The notes beneath the pieces are model-generated. The model was not told the DNA's origin. It saw nothing but the letters and a program-made list of their open reading frames with translations, and made no database searches. DNA of 64,000 bases from Anopheles merus (lineage: Eukaryota; Arthropoda; Insecta; Diptera; Culicidae), in the NCBI RefSeq assembly GCF_017562075.2, contig NC_054081.1, positions 3,055,652-3,119,651 of the forward strand, read 5' to 3'. How positions within the stretch are numbered: position 1 is the first letter of the stretch; the number at the start of each line of letters is the position of its first letter. Of the stretch, positions 13,202 through 24,608 are shown piece by piece. A program made the position numbers and the translations under genes.

Positions 13202-15402
13202 CAGAGAAAACAAGAGCCGATGCGTCGCTGGTGACAGCCCAGACCCAAGCGCGCTGGCCGGGGCCGGTGTTGGGTTTGGGGGGTGCCTCTGCCCTGCCCA
13301 GCCTGGTACGGATGTACGGTGGCGGTGTAGCTTTAGGGTAGGCTTTTCACATATGCTCCCGGTATGATGCATAAATTTCAGCGGCGAAATGACGACGAGG
13401 ATGAGAACATGGGCCCCCGGACACTGGCGCTTCTGATCTGGAACCGGGGAGGGGGGAGCCGGGTGGCCTCGCCCGGGCACGGAGGGACAAATCGAGCGCG
13501 GGTGGCCTGATTGCATTGTCGTCAGAAATCGCACATTTCCATATTTCCGGGCGAATGCCTGCCACCGCCCCGGCGTAGAAGGCAGAGGATTGGCCTGGCC
13601 GCTTGCACAGTGAGCACGTAGCTGCGAATGTACGGGGCGAATGGGCGCTCCACGGAGGCTCCAGCAAAGGGCGTTACATTCGCATGCCGCACCGTACGCC
13701 TCGTGTTGTGGATTTGTAAATTTATTCGATTGACTGCTACGGACCGGGTATTGGTTGGTTAAATGAAAGATATATAGTGCTGAAAGCCGATGCGTTCGTG
13801 CCTGCCAAGCGCTCCGAGGAGTGTCCGGGCAAGGCTCCGACAGTTTGGACGCAATCCACGCGCTTGTTACAGCGGCGCGCCTCGGGGATTGGTTCGGCGT
13901 TTTCGTATCGGCCCGCAGCTCCTGGGGGTCTCGTCCTGGGACGCAAGCAGTGCTTCAACACGGACATTTCACGAGCTTTTTTCGAGCTGAATGATGCGGG
14001 GCAGCTTTTACGGACTCGGTGCCAAAACGTGGCCTTTGGTGAGGACACGGCAGCCAAGCGGGTGGGTCTTTAGGGTGATGTAGTAGCTGCAACGCGTTCG
14101 AATCGAGTTTGAGCGAAGAGAGCTTTCAGAAACATGGGAAAATGTCTAAAGAATCGCAACAAAAAAGATCCTGAGGTTCTGGGAAAATAGTAGATCTAGC
14201 AGTTATGTAGATGGTAAGTTACATCTCTTGTGCCAACAGTGAGTGTTTGGAAGGATTTCAGTATGCAAATGTTGTTGCGCAAAACGCTGCCTCACAACCT
14301 CCCGTGACTCTGGCAGACAAGCTCTGTAGGTTATTTGGGTTTGATAATTGCCTGCATTTGTCGTAATGCTAGTTTTTCATCTTGTTTTGTTGATATCTTT
14401 CTATGAATTATATTTGGAAGACCATGTGTTCAATGTACAATCTTACAAACAATTCAATAAACATTTTATAGCAAGTTCAAATTAAGACATATTGGTCATG
14501 GACTTCTAAAGCATTATCTTCACCATACTATCAATTTGGACGCATCGGACTATATAAAGGAAAAGGAAGTTTTATTGTTTTATAAAGATTTGATAATATA
14601 TTGTCGAAGTGTATTCCATCCTTAATTACGATACATCTATGTTTGACTTCTTGGTCATTGGAGAAATGCTGGTGAGCCAGAACATGGCCCATCATACAGA
14701 ACAGACAGTAATCCGAAGGATGAATGTTCAGGCTAAACATCGTGAAGATTAAACTTCTTCTTCTAATTAAACTTCTAAGCTTTAGCAGACATGGGAATCA
14801 AAATATTCCATTATTTGGATCTTTCCCATTGATTTTACTTGATGGAAAATGATTTGATGAGATACTTCAAGTATTTCTGGAAGCTCTTAATGTTATTGTT
14901 CAGGGTCTTCATCCAGAATTACTTCCAAAATAAGAATTGAAGAGTTCTTCATCTTCTAAAACAAATTTGCCTTTTTCTAACCGGGCAAATCACTTGGGAC
15001 TCGTACGTTCAGCTAGAGCATGGAGCAACTTACATTAATAACAGAGCCGTTGAACAAACTTGGGATGCTGTGTCCTGGAAATAAACCCAAAAAACCTTTC
15101 CTAAGATCTGTTTAAACTATATTCTGACAGGAATCCTTTTTCTACATTTGTAAAGACATCTTATGTTAAGGAAGATTTGAAGTATACCTACACATGAACT
15201 GCATTGTTTCTGAACGGCCAATTCTTAGGCTCTAAACATTGAACTCACGGTACGACTACTACGTCTTGGGGTCATAGTTATCCACTGTTACGCTTTAACA
15301 AGGATAGCTCTAACACTTTTTATCTTGCAAACTATACATCCTCATCATCTGTCCGATCTCCTTCTAAAGTGCTGCTTTCTTTCCGCTCTTCCATCCCCGC
15401 AG

Positions 15403-16005
15403 GTATGGTTCAAAAACCGGCGGGCCAAGTGGCGCAAGCGGGAACGGAACCAGATGAACGCGATCGCGGCGGCCGACTTCAAGAACGGGTTCGGCCCGCA
15501 GTTCGTGCAGCCGTTCGCCGACACAGACACGCTGTACTCGTCCTACACGTACAACAACTGGGCGAAGGTGCCGTCCCCGCTCGGTGCCAAGACGTTCCCG
15601 TGGACGGTGAACCCGCTCGGCACGTCGATCGTGTCGACCAACCACCACCAGAACTCGATCAACTGCTTCAACACGTCGGCATCGTCGGTGGCGGCCGGGA
15701 TGGCCGGCACCGGCACGATGCTGCCGGCCAGCATGGGCACCGGCCTGACCGGCACGTCCGGGGCGACCGGCGTGTCGCCGACGCCGTGCCCCTACACCAC
15801 GCCCACCAATCCGTACATGTATCATCATCGCGCCGCGGCCGAACCCTGCACGGCCATGAGCTCCAGCATCGCGACGCTCCGGTTGAAGGCGAAGCAGCAC
15901 ACGTCCGGTTTCTCCAGCCCCTACTCCGCGTCGTCGCCCGTCTCCCGCTCCAACTCGGCCGGCCTGTCCGCCTGCCAGTACGCGGGCGTCACGGATACGG
16001 TCTGA
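15403..16005 (+). CDS. Ptx1: Ptx1 (Pitx-type homeodomain factor), terminal exon
   Basis: This is the last coding exon of a paired-like homeodomain transcription factor, 200 residues plus stop. It follows a pyrimidine-rich acceptor ending in CAG. It opens with VWFKNRRAKWRKRE, the end of recognition helix 3. Lys at homeodomain position 50 is the bicoid/Pitx DNA-specificity residue, and the intron lies just before position 47, usual for paired-like genes. Exon residues about 153-169 form the OAR motif (SSIATLRLKAKQH), and a Ser/Gly/Thr-rich linker lies between. The end (SRSNSAGLSACQYAGVTD) resembles what I recall of Drosophila Ptx1, so the TGA at 16003-16005 is probably a real stop. The first homeodomain residues and N-terminus are not in this window. 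The gene presumably acts in the nucleus as a developmental regulator. Confidence 0.92.
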   Translation, partial: VWFKNRRAKWRKRERNQMNAIAAADFKNGFGPQFVQPFADTDTLYSSYTYNNWAKVPSPLGAKTFPWTVNPLGTSIVSTNHHQNSINCFNTSASSVAAGMAGTGTMLPASMGTGLTGTSGATGVSPTPCPYTTPTNPYMYHHRAAAEPCTAMSSSIATLRLKAKQHTSGFSSPYSASSPVSRSNSAGLSACQYAGVTDTV

Positions 16006-16614
16006 AACGCGGCCAGCGCAACCACCAACCCGCCGAACCCGTTCGGCACACTGCTCCTGTTCGTGTCGCAGCCGTCGCCGATGCCGCCACCGTCGCCGCC
16101 GCTCTCCCTGGCGGCGGTGACACCGCAGACCGCCACCGACACCGGCCCCAGCTCCCCGATCACCCAGCAGCAGCCAGCGTTGCAGCAGCAGCACCAGCAC
16201 CAGCACCCTCATCATCATCATCTTCATCAACCGCTGGCAGGCGCACCACTGTTCTCGCACCCGAGGTCCGCCCGACAGCCGCCACAGTACCCGGTGGAGC
16301 AGCTGTACTCGCCGGACCACCACCAGTACCACCATCGCCATCAGTACCAGGCGTCGCATCAATCGCAGCACCACCAGCACCAACCGCTACAGCAGCAACA
16401 GCAGCAGCAGCAGCAGTATCAGCAGCAGCTAGCCTTCTCCACTTCCTTTGCCTCGGTCACGCCACCGGACCTGGACCTGGCCGGGGACGACGCACTGCAC
16501 GGCGGGTCGAACGCTACCTCACCGACGTCCTCCTCCCCGATGGCGGCCGTGTTCGTCGTCAAAGGACAACTGCCGACGCACGAGTACGGCGGCGCTGCCG
16601 TTGGGCGGGGATGA
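16006..16614 (+). CDS. In-frame ORF after the Ptx1 stop (readthrough candidate)
   Basis: Starting directly after the Ptx1 TGA and in the same frame, 202 sense codons run to TGA at 16612-16614. The translation is rich in Pro, Ser, Gln and His. It has a His cluster, a Gln tract near 16387-16430, and an acidic, hydrophobic end (PPDLDLAGDDALHGG, then SPMAAVFVVKGQLPTHEYGG). Third positions are mostly G or C, as in the upstream exon, and Tyr, Asp and Val codons are conventional, so it reads as coding rather than as UTR. There is no ATG near its head and no visible acceptor that would make it a separate exon. I infer a C-terminal extension made by stop-codon readthrough, or less likely by an alternative splice. 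Two other frames are also open here because the DNA is GC-rich, which weakens length as evidence. Confidence 0.5.
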   Translation, partial: NAASATTNPPNPFGTLLLFVSQPSPMPPPSPPLSLAAVTPQTATDTGPSSPITQQQPALQQQHQHQHPHHHHLHQPLAGAPLFSHPRSARQPPQYPVEQLYSPDHHQYHHRHQYQASHQSQHHQHQPLQQQQQQQQQYQQQLAFSTSFASVTPPDLDLAGDDALHGGSNATSPTSSSPMAAVFVVKGQLPTHEYGGAAVGRG

Positions 16615-16840
16615 TGATAATGGACGACGTCAAGGAAGTGGGAGCAGCAAAAGCCAACAACAACAACAAGAGCAGCAACAAGAAAAGGGCCAGAAACAAC
16701 ATCCTAGTCGCATTTCTCCCCTCGGTACAGTGTGTTGAGCGATATAAAAATAGACAGAAAGATAAGGTGAGATATAAGATACAGTAGCGTTGCTGGCAGG
16801 GCATTGGAACGGGGCAGCAAATGAGCAACTTACACAATAG

Positions 16841-16884
<44 letters not shown>

Positions 16885-19800
16885 AGCCAATCTGCTTTGC
16901 CGCGCACCAATGTCCCCCTAGGCAACGACGGACACCGCCATGAATTTCCAAAGTAAAACAACGAGCGTTGTACAAAATGATATTTGCATTAATCTGAGCG
17001 AGGAGGTCGTCCCACCATCAACCGGCGCACCGGAACCAGGATTGTGATGAGAACGGACGTTTGGGCCATGAACTACTCCATGAGCGCTGATTGGAGCATT
17101 CAATAAAGCGGGAATGCGAGGTTTCCTGTTTTTTTTTCTTCTTTTTACCTGGGGGAAGCATAGAAAATCCTCACATCTTCTTCCAGTTGCAAGCACCGGT
17201 GCCGTCTGTATCTGCAACCCAAACATGTGTTGGAGGTTCTGGCTCGCTGCAGTCTTCCAGCACTGCTGCTAAAATACTCCGCTCAATTAGTCCGCACACA
17301 GTATACCTGTTAGTAATTATGTACATCTTGGCTTTATGGTATGAGTGCGCGATCAATTTTGGTTATCCTCCTAATGGTCGATGCTGGCGTCGTTCTGGAT
17401 TAGGCAAGATGGAGATGCTCCTGTGTCTATCATACTGTCATTTGTTAGCGAATCGCAGAATCAAGCGCTCCTGTGCCGTACTCTGTTCTAGGTGGTTACT
17501 AGCAAAGTCTAGAGTTTCCAAGAAGTATATTTCGCACACAGATGTATATTTGACAGCTGTTGGAACATCCAGAACAAACATTCATCAATTTGGTGTTCGA
17601 ATGTGAAGTTGAAATTGAGCATTTGACTCATGACTTTTAAGGATCTTCACGTCTTTGATAAGTCTTTTGCAGTGCTCAACTCCTCCTAGATCACAAAAAA
17701 CATGTTTCTCAATGTCATACCTCTTTGCGTTTTCTTAATTTGACAGTAGATGTCACATTTCTTTTACACTTCATTGGCTGTAGTGTGAACCACCTATTCT
17801 ACGATTGACACTGGGCGAAGAACCCTTCAGCTGATTGTTAGCGGAATTTCGCGCCATCATTTCGCGATACCAAAGAGCGCTGAGCACGGTTAGCATGATT
17901 AACAGTTGAAAGCAGCCCCACCAACTGTCAAAATGGCAAGGGTTGGGGAGGCAAGCGGCCACTTTTGCCACCTAGTACTAGCAAAACCACGCAATAACAA
18001 TAGCAATGTAACGACGGGATAGAAAACACGGGCAAGGCGGGTTCAAGCGCGAGCGGTTTCCTTCGCAATGATCAAAGAGCGCGAGCTGCCGGCTGGCCTG
18101 ATGGGTGTTTGTTGATTTATTTATTTTCATTTCATGCCTCCCCTTTTTTTATTTCACCCACCACCCCCCTCCCCCTGCCCACTACCCCTTCTTTACCCTT
18201 TGGTACGCGCAAGCACTTGCACGCACGCACACCCTTCCGAAATCGGTAAAAGTGACATCAAAAGATTGCAACAACCCGCGGGAGCGGGCGCGCGCGCACG
18301 TGAGTTAGCGCCTCGCCGAAACCAGAAGCCCAATTTCACCCCGGCTGTCCAACCCATCTGCTTCTCCCCATCACGCCCGTTATCGGTCTTATCACACCCC
18401 GAAAGAGGGATTAGTAAATTTCGGTATCAAAAGTTAATATTCACCGTCCCGGCCGGCCCGAGGCCGAGCAAATGCAGGGCTGGGTGGGCGGTGAAACGGG
18501 GGTAGGGTTTGCGTCGGGTGACGGACAGCAGCGGCCCGGCACTAGCCACAAAGCGCCCCAAATCCTTCAACCAGAGCCGGCTGTCGGCTGTCGGCTTGTT
18601 TCAAGAAAGCCCCTATTCGATCATTTCCATCTGCCTTCCACCTGCTTGCCCTCCCTTCGGTCACTGAGCACGCCCCGTCAGCTCCGACGGCTCCCTATCC
18701 GAAGGGCGCGGTACAGATAAAGCGCGCGGGTTAATTAATTAAAACGCTCGCTGTGTGTAATCGACGCCGCGCCGTGTTCGAGCAGTTGAAGGATGGGAAC
18801 AGTTTAACCCGTTCTGTCTGTGCGTGTGTGTCTGTGTGCTTGTTTTGCGAAAACCCAAAATGGCCTCATCATCAGTGTCTCTGTGCTCATGCACACACAC
18901 ACACACACAAAGAGAGACAAAGACAGACATTATTGATCTCTATTTGACATTCGAAATTAGGCGCTGGGTATCCCTGTCGCTGGAAAAACAGGCTGAAGTT
19001 TGTTTGTTTGGAAGTGACGTATATTATTTTTTGCAATTTTTTATTTTCTCATTAAAAGCGAAACATTCTGAGCCAAACGGCAAAGTAAAATACTCGGATA
19101 CAACCGACAAAAAATGGTGGTACAAATGCACCAATATTAAGCTAAAAAACTCATTGAATTCCGAGCGGCCCAGCGAAAGGACGGAGCTTACTTACAAAAT
19201 GAACGCACAGCAAATGCGCACTCGAAGCTGTGATACTTCATCGCGGCAAAGCAAAAAAAAGGGGGAGGAAAATGCAACATTAAACAACACAGTTTCTTCC
19301 TTTCCAAGCAAAACCCTTGAATCGAAGGGTGTCGGTTCTGTTCGTTTGATGCACTTTTCCGTAAATAATACACGCCGCGTAGTTGCTGGAGGAAGCTCGC
19401 GCAAGTGCTACACCATGGAAGAAATGGGTGAAACAAAACAAAAAAACATTAACACAATGATCTGCTCAAACAGCCGATGGACAAGCGCGACAGAGATTAA
19501 ATGAGAAGAAGGAAAAGCTTAGGCGGCGGTGCTGGTGGTGACGGTGGGAAGTTGTGGGGCAAAACGGCACAGTTTAATGCAAAAAAAAACAACAATAAAA
19601 TATAATAATGAGGAAGAAGAAGAAGAAGAATAAGAAGAAACTAGTACGATCTTTAACAAGAGCGAAACAAGAAAAGAAAAACAACACTACAATACAAATT
19701 ATTATAATTAACTGCAGTACATTTAATGGTAATAATACTAATAATAATATAAAATGCTTTTAATCATATCCTGAAACTGTAAAGGTAGGTGCGGGCGGGG

Positions 19801-22800
19801 ATCGATCCCCCGATTGCTCTGCTCGATCACTCCAACTAAACTAGTGGCCGGGTGGGACGAGGCAAGAGAAGCAAAGCAAAGCAAAAAAAAAACACACAAA
19901 AAAAAAAACAAAGGAAAACAAAGCAAGAAAAAAGATAGTAGTCAAATGCGTTCGGAAAAGGGCGCATCTTCGTTTTCTTTTTTTTTCTTTTTTCTTCACC
20001 CTGTTCCAAGGCGGCAGGGGTTGTAGCTACACCAAACTTAGTCGAGACTTAGTATATACATAAACAAAAACAAAAAAAAATTATAAATATATATATGGGC
20101 GTATGTAAGATGTTGCGGCTAACAGTGATCTGTCAAAATTTGACGTTTTATTCACACCCTAAGTACACTCACGTTTGCTGACTGTTTCCGCCAAACCGTT
20201 TACATAGTCCCACTGCCGCTGCGGGAGTGGCAGCCATGTACATAATGCTACACGCAGAAAGGAAGCGAAAGAAAACCAGGAATGGATTATGTGCCGCTAT
20301 GTTTCACTTGGTCGAATACTATCCGTTTCTAGTAAACCGAATAGCAAAAAAAGAGAGAAAGCTAAAGTATGGAATAAAAAAGAGAAACAAACATTTGGTT
20401 CGCGCTGATTAGTGTCTCACTCAAGGATGCCAATGAACAGGAAGCATTCGTTCCGGATGTTGTACTTCCGAAACGAAACCAGAAAGGGGAAAACCGGGGG
20501 TCGTGAAATGTGCAATACACACTCTTAGGAACGGCAGCGGAAAACACAAACCAAACAAACCCGCTAATCATTTACTGCAATTTACTACACTTTTTCTGTG
20601 CCCACAATCGCGCTCATAGAAGAAAAAGACGTGAATAAAAAAGTAAAGCAAACTACCGACTACAGGAAAGCGTACACTACAGACGACACAAACCGTTGCA
20701 GACAGCTTTTTTCGGTCGAAATGCGTGCGTGCGAAAGGGGGTTTGAGTTTTTGTGTATAGAAATCTAAATTGGCGCTAAATGCATTCAGAAGGATTGCGA
20801 CAAAGTTGAGTCGCAAATGTGTGTGTGTGGACTAGAGAGAAGAATAGTGAAAAACAGGCCATTAAAGCTCGTAACTAGATTAACGCTTCCGGGGGTTGCT
20901 CCTTCTTTCGAAGCTTTTGCCTACCTACGTACACTCAAGCAGGCACACGACACTCACGGGCACTATGTGTGTGTCTGTCATCTTAATAATTTCCAGAGTA
21001 AACCTTTTTTTCAAACAAATTAAATAATTTTCACAACATATCCTTAAATAAACGAGTGTAACGAGCTCTTCGAGGAACAATTTCCAAAAAGTCAATAGAA
21101 GCACTTGGTATATCTCTTTGCAGTGAAACAGAAATTTCAAATAAAAAGCAAGAGGCGAAAAAGCATACACAAACACACTTACAAAGCAGTGAAAGACAAA
21201 TAAGATAGCAGAACTAAAAATTGGAGACGTTTAGTCGGAAGAAGGCGGGGAAGAAAAAAGAAAACCTGACGAATGAGAAAAACTGACATGATCAATAACA
21301 GGGAAAAACATGAAAAAAAAAACAATGAAAAAACCCAACAAAAAAAATGATAAAAATGTTGTCAAGTTTTCTTACGTGCAACATGTTGCAAAGCGGAAAA
21401 GGAAGATGTAGCAGCAAACATGTTGGCTTTCAATTCCTTTTTTCTCACACACACACACACGTATTACAGGAGGGTAGGTGTAGGTGCGGCTGGAGACAAG
21501 CGGAAATGGCAAGTCAGAAATGGGAATGGAAGGTAGCTGCTGTAATAGTGTAATTAGGAGTGGTACAGCACCGGCGGCGTGGTTTGTCGCTAAGGGTTGC
21601 GAAAACTGCGGCCGCATCCATTCTAATCTTAGTACTTTGTATTTTAGTAATTAAAAACGGCTACACTGATTTGAACCGAATCCTACCGTAGTACTCGTGT
21701 CTCCCGCTCCCTTTGCCGATGCTGCCGATGCACCCCACAAACCCCATCTCAGGCCGGGCAAGGCGACACAATGGTGACGAGCGATCTGTGCCGGTTTTTG
21801 CCACGGTGCGAACGTTTTGTTTTGCTTTCTCCTTATTTTTTTGTTATTTTACCAGGGAAGAGAACAAACCTTCCAATGCTTTTAGGTAGGCCAACACTGG
21901 TTCTTCGCGCTTCGATAGCGTATTTGTGTTGCTATTGTTTCGTTTTCTTATTTTATTTATTTTCCTATACGTGTAGAAATATGGGGCCAGCTGACGTTTA
22001 GCTCGACTATCTTAGATCGGTACTACTGATGGTTCTGAAATTCGGTTCTTCGTTCGCACAATACAAAAAAAAAACAGAAAACAAAACAACAAAAACATGT
22101 ATAGAAATATCCCAGTCAAATATTTAAATATAATAAAATCATTTTCACTGAAACTTTCTTTTCATTCCTGAATACATTTTTTTCCCCCATTTTGTTCACT
22201 CCGTTGCTCAGTTGCGATGTGTTTTGTCATGTTCTGAGCCTGGAACATGGGTTCTGTAGGTTCTGATTATAGGTAGGTTTGTTCCATTGGTACATTTGTC
22301 TGTTACGTCATATAACCATTAATATCACAATCAACTTGGTTTCATTTTTTATTTACTTCTTATCACTCTTTTAAGGTACTGTTTGGCTTGTTTCTTTTGT
22401 TTCTATTACTCTGTCTCCAAATGCAAATTGAGTCCTAACATAACAAGAACCATCCCATCCCAATAACAGTAAGAATGAGCTTGTGTGGTTTTTTATTCTT
22501 CCGTGTAGCGTACAAAAGGTTGATATATCAACACGCGTAATGATCATCCACATCCGCAATTTAGTAACATTTTAAAGATGACGAAATGGCAATGGAGCCT
22601 TCTCTTCTTGCTAATTTGTCCCTTGTAACATGAAAGTGTGAGAATGAAAAGTGACAAAAACGCAAAGAAACATTACAGAAGGAACAACATTCCACAAAAA
22701 CGCACTATTAAGATATAATTGAATCTAGCATTGGAATATACAATAAACCTAATCGAACTATGTTAATTATAAGATTAGTAAAAAAACAAATAAACTACAC

Positions 22801-23301
22801 AAATAAAATCCTGCTCAAATAGTAAGAAAAAAAAACAATGCGTTATTTCAAAAAAGGTATACAAGAGTGATACAGAAGATGTAAAATATGGCATTAAAAT
22901 GGATTCAATTCTCGGAGGGATGCGAACATCAAAAACAAATAAAAAGGAAGAGTAGTAGAAAGTTTAAAGAGATAAATTGAAAAAAAAAATCAATAATGTT
23001 AGATTTACTTTCCTTCTATTTGTTTTTTTTTCTTCTTCTAAAAAGTTAACTAAGCAGTACTGTAAGCATACGTGAGATGACACTAAATACGAGGAGGGAC
23101 AATGCAATCGCTACAGCAACGTTGTAAAGTGGTCAAGTTTTAATAGTGCAGGGGTAGATGTGAACAATACTCGAATGAACATTACAACCCAAACAGAAGC
23201 ATAGAAACACTAAACACTACTTCACGTACACATATCTCGTACTTCGTTCTCACCGGTCGAGCACGTACTGGGTAGGAGTGTTAGAGTAGTAAAACAAAAA
23301 A

Positions 23302-23302
<1 letters not shown>

Positions 23303-23385
<83 letters not shown>
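23303..23385. repeat. TA dinucleotide microsatellite
   Basis: About 41 perfect TA units, which could extrude a cruciform. Confidence 0.97.
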
Positions 23386-23389
<4 letters not shown>

Positions 23390-23708
23390 ATTATAAAGAA
23401 GAAAACAAAGGGGACACGGAAAACGATAAACCTTCTCTTTTTTTTTCTCTCTCTCTTATTGAATTAGAAAGTTATCCATTTTCTACGCGTGGGTAGCGAC
23501 GAGGAGACAGGTAAGGGGAAGAGACTCGTAAACCCGACAGGAGAAAAATGTGTTTGCAAAGAATTTAAAGAAGAAAAACAACAACAACAACAAAAACCAA
23601 TCTATGGATAATAAAGTCAAACAATGTAAAAATAAAAGAAAACAAACGCTACGTCATTGTATTTCGCTAACGCTTCAAATGTCATTCTAATGGTGTTCAA
23701 CCGAACCC

Positions 23709-23709
<1 letters not shown>

Positions 23710-23743
<34 letters not shown>
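23710..23743. repeat. GT microsatellite
   Basis: About 17 perfect GT units. Confidence 0.95.
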
Positions 23744-23744
<1 letters not shown>

Positions 23745-24608
23745 TATGTGAAATATTTCTCGCCGCATCGTGCTGTAGTGTCATACGTCCGAAATGGTTT
23801 TATTTGATATTGTAAGCGCCTAAAGGTATGCAATTTGCCATGCAATAGCAATTGTTATACGATTTCCGCTCGCACATGAAGCGGCACAGCATGCCTCGCG
23901 ACAACTCATAAAACAAGCTTCCGGTAGCGGCAGTCGCACTATTACTATTCGTAGAAGTACACGTGACTATCGCCAATCAAACCCATTGATTGCTTTATTT
24001 TCCCTTCCCAAAAGAAGGGAATGGATTAGAGTTCGCTTGTTGTAAGCGAATGCTTTGTTGTTTTCAACAACCCTTTTTTACGGCTAAACTAAGCAAAAAG
24101 CAACCGATCATCAAATCAAAGACCCGAAGCAAAGCGAATCTTTAAGGTGAGCCATTTTGCTGCCAGTTTTTTGCGCCGCTTTCCATGCGCCCGCATTGTC
24201 CTCAGCCCCTACCCAGCCGCTGTACACAAACAGCCGCACACATCTTTTATTGCTCGTGAAATTTCGGCCGCTCTGCGGGTACATTTGCTATAATGCCTAA
24301 GCGTGAATTGATGCATATCATAAAAATACGCATCATAATAAGGCCACACCCTCGCTTTTGCTTCTATTTTTTTTTTTATTTTTTTTTTTGCAAAAGCTAT
24401 AAAAAACAACAACCACATCGAGTGAGAGACATGAAAGCGATATTCCATTATTTTGCGTATCGGTTTTGCTTGCAGTTTTTTTTTGCAATGGCAAGTATTG
24501 TACCGATTTGGATTTGGATACTTTCCACCGTAAAAGAATAAACACCAAAATCCAATAAAGTTGCATCACAACCGGCGCGGCAACACGGCCAACGGAACGC
24601 CAATGAAA

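Larger units (their letters stand above)
1..15402. other. Non-coding region, probable last intron of Ptx1
   Basis: I found no supported exon here. The reading frames present are short, have no recognisable family and often run through CA or poly-A repeats. The exon at 15403 opens in mid-homeodomain right after a good acceptor (pyrimidine tract, then CAG), so this stretch should be Ptx1 intron. The first part of the homeodomain was not seen here and is presumably further left. GC-rich islands at about 4.1-5.05, 6.4-8.3, 10.5-11.9 and 13.0-14.1 kb alternate with AT-rich DNA at 2.4-3.8, 9.8-10.4 and 14.1-15.3 kb. The islands could be enhancers, but only comparative data would show that. Confidence 0.5.
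16615..24608. other. Probable Ptx1 3' UTR and intergenic DNA
   Basis: No supported gene. From about 16.6 kb the DNA turns from GC-rich to AT-rich, with poly-A, GAA and CA runs, TATATA near 20.08 kb and several AATAAA signals on the plus strand (for example near 23.61-23.64 kb). A long AT-rich Ptx1 3' UTR is likely, but its end cannot be read from sequence. A GC-richer island lies at about 18.0-18.8 kb. The reading frames here are short or run through simple repeats. Confidence 0.45.

Noticed and set aside
13737..14073. Overlapping open frames on both strands of about 100 codons
   Set aside because: Neither resembles a known protein or a missing Ptx1 exon; no acceptor or donor pair was identified.
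15364..16787. Long open frames in other phases and on the minus strand over the Ptx1 exon (up to about 470 codons)
   Set aside because: They are Arg/Gly/Ala/Pro-rich shadows of a GC-rich exon, without family similarity. Only the frame that carries the homeodomain and OAR motif shows protein-like composition.
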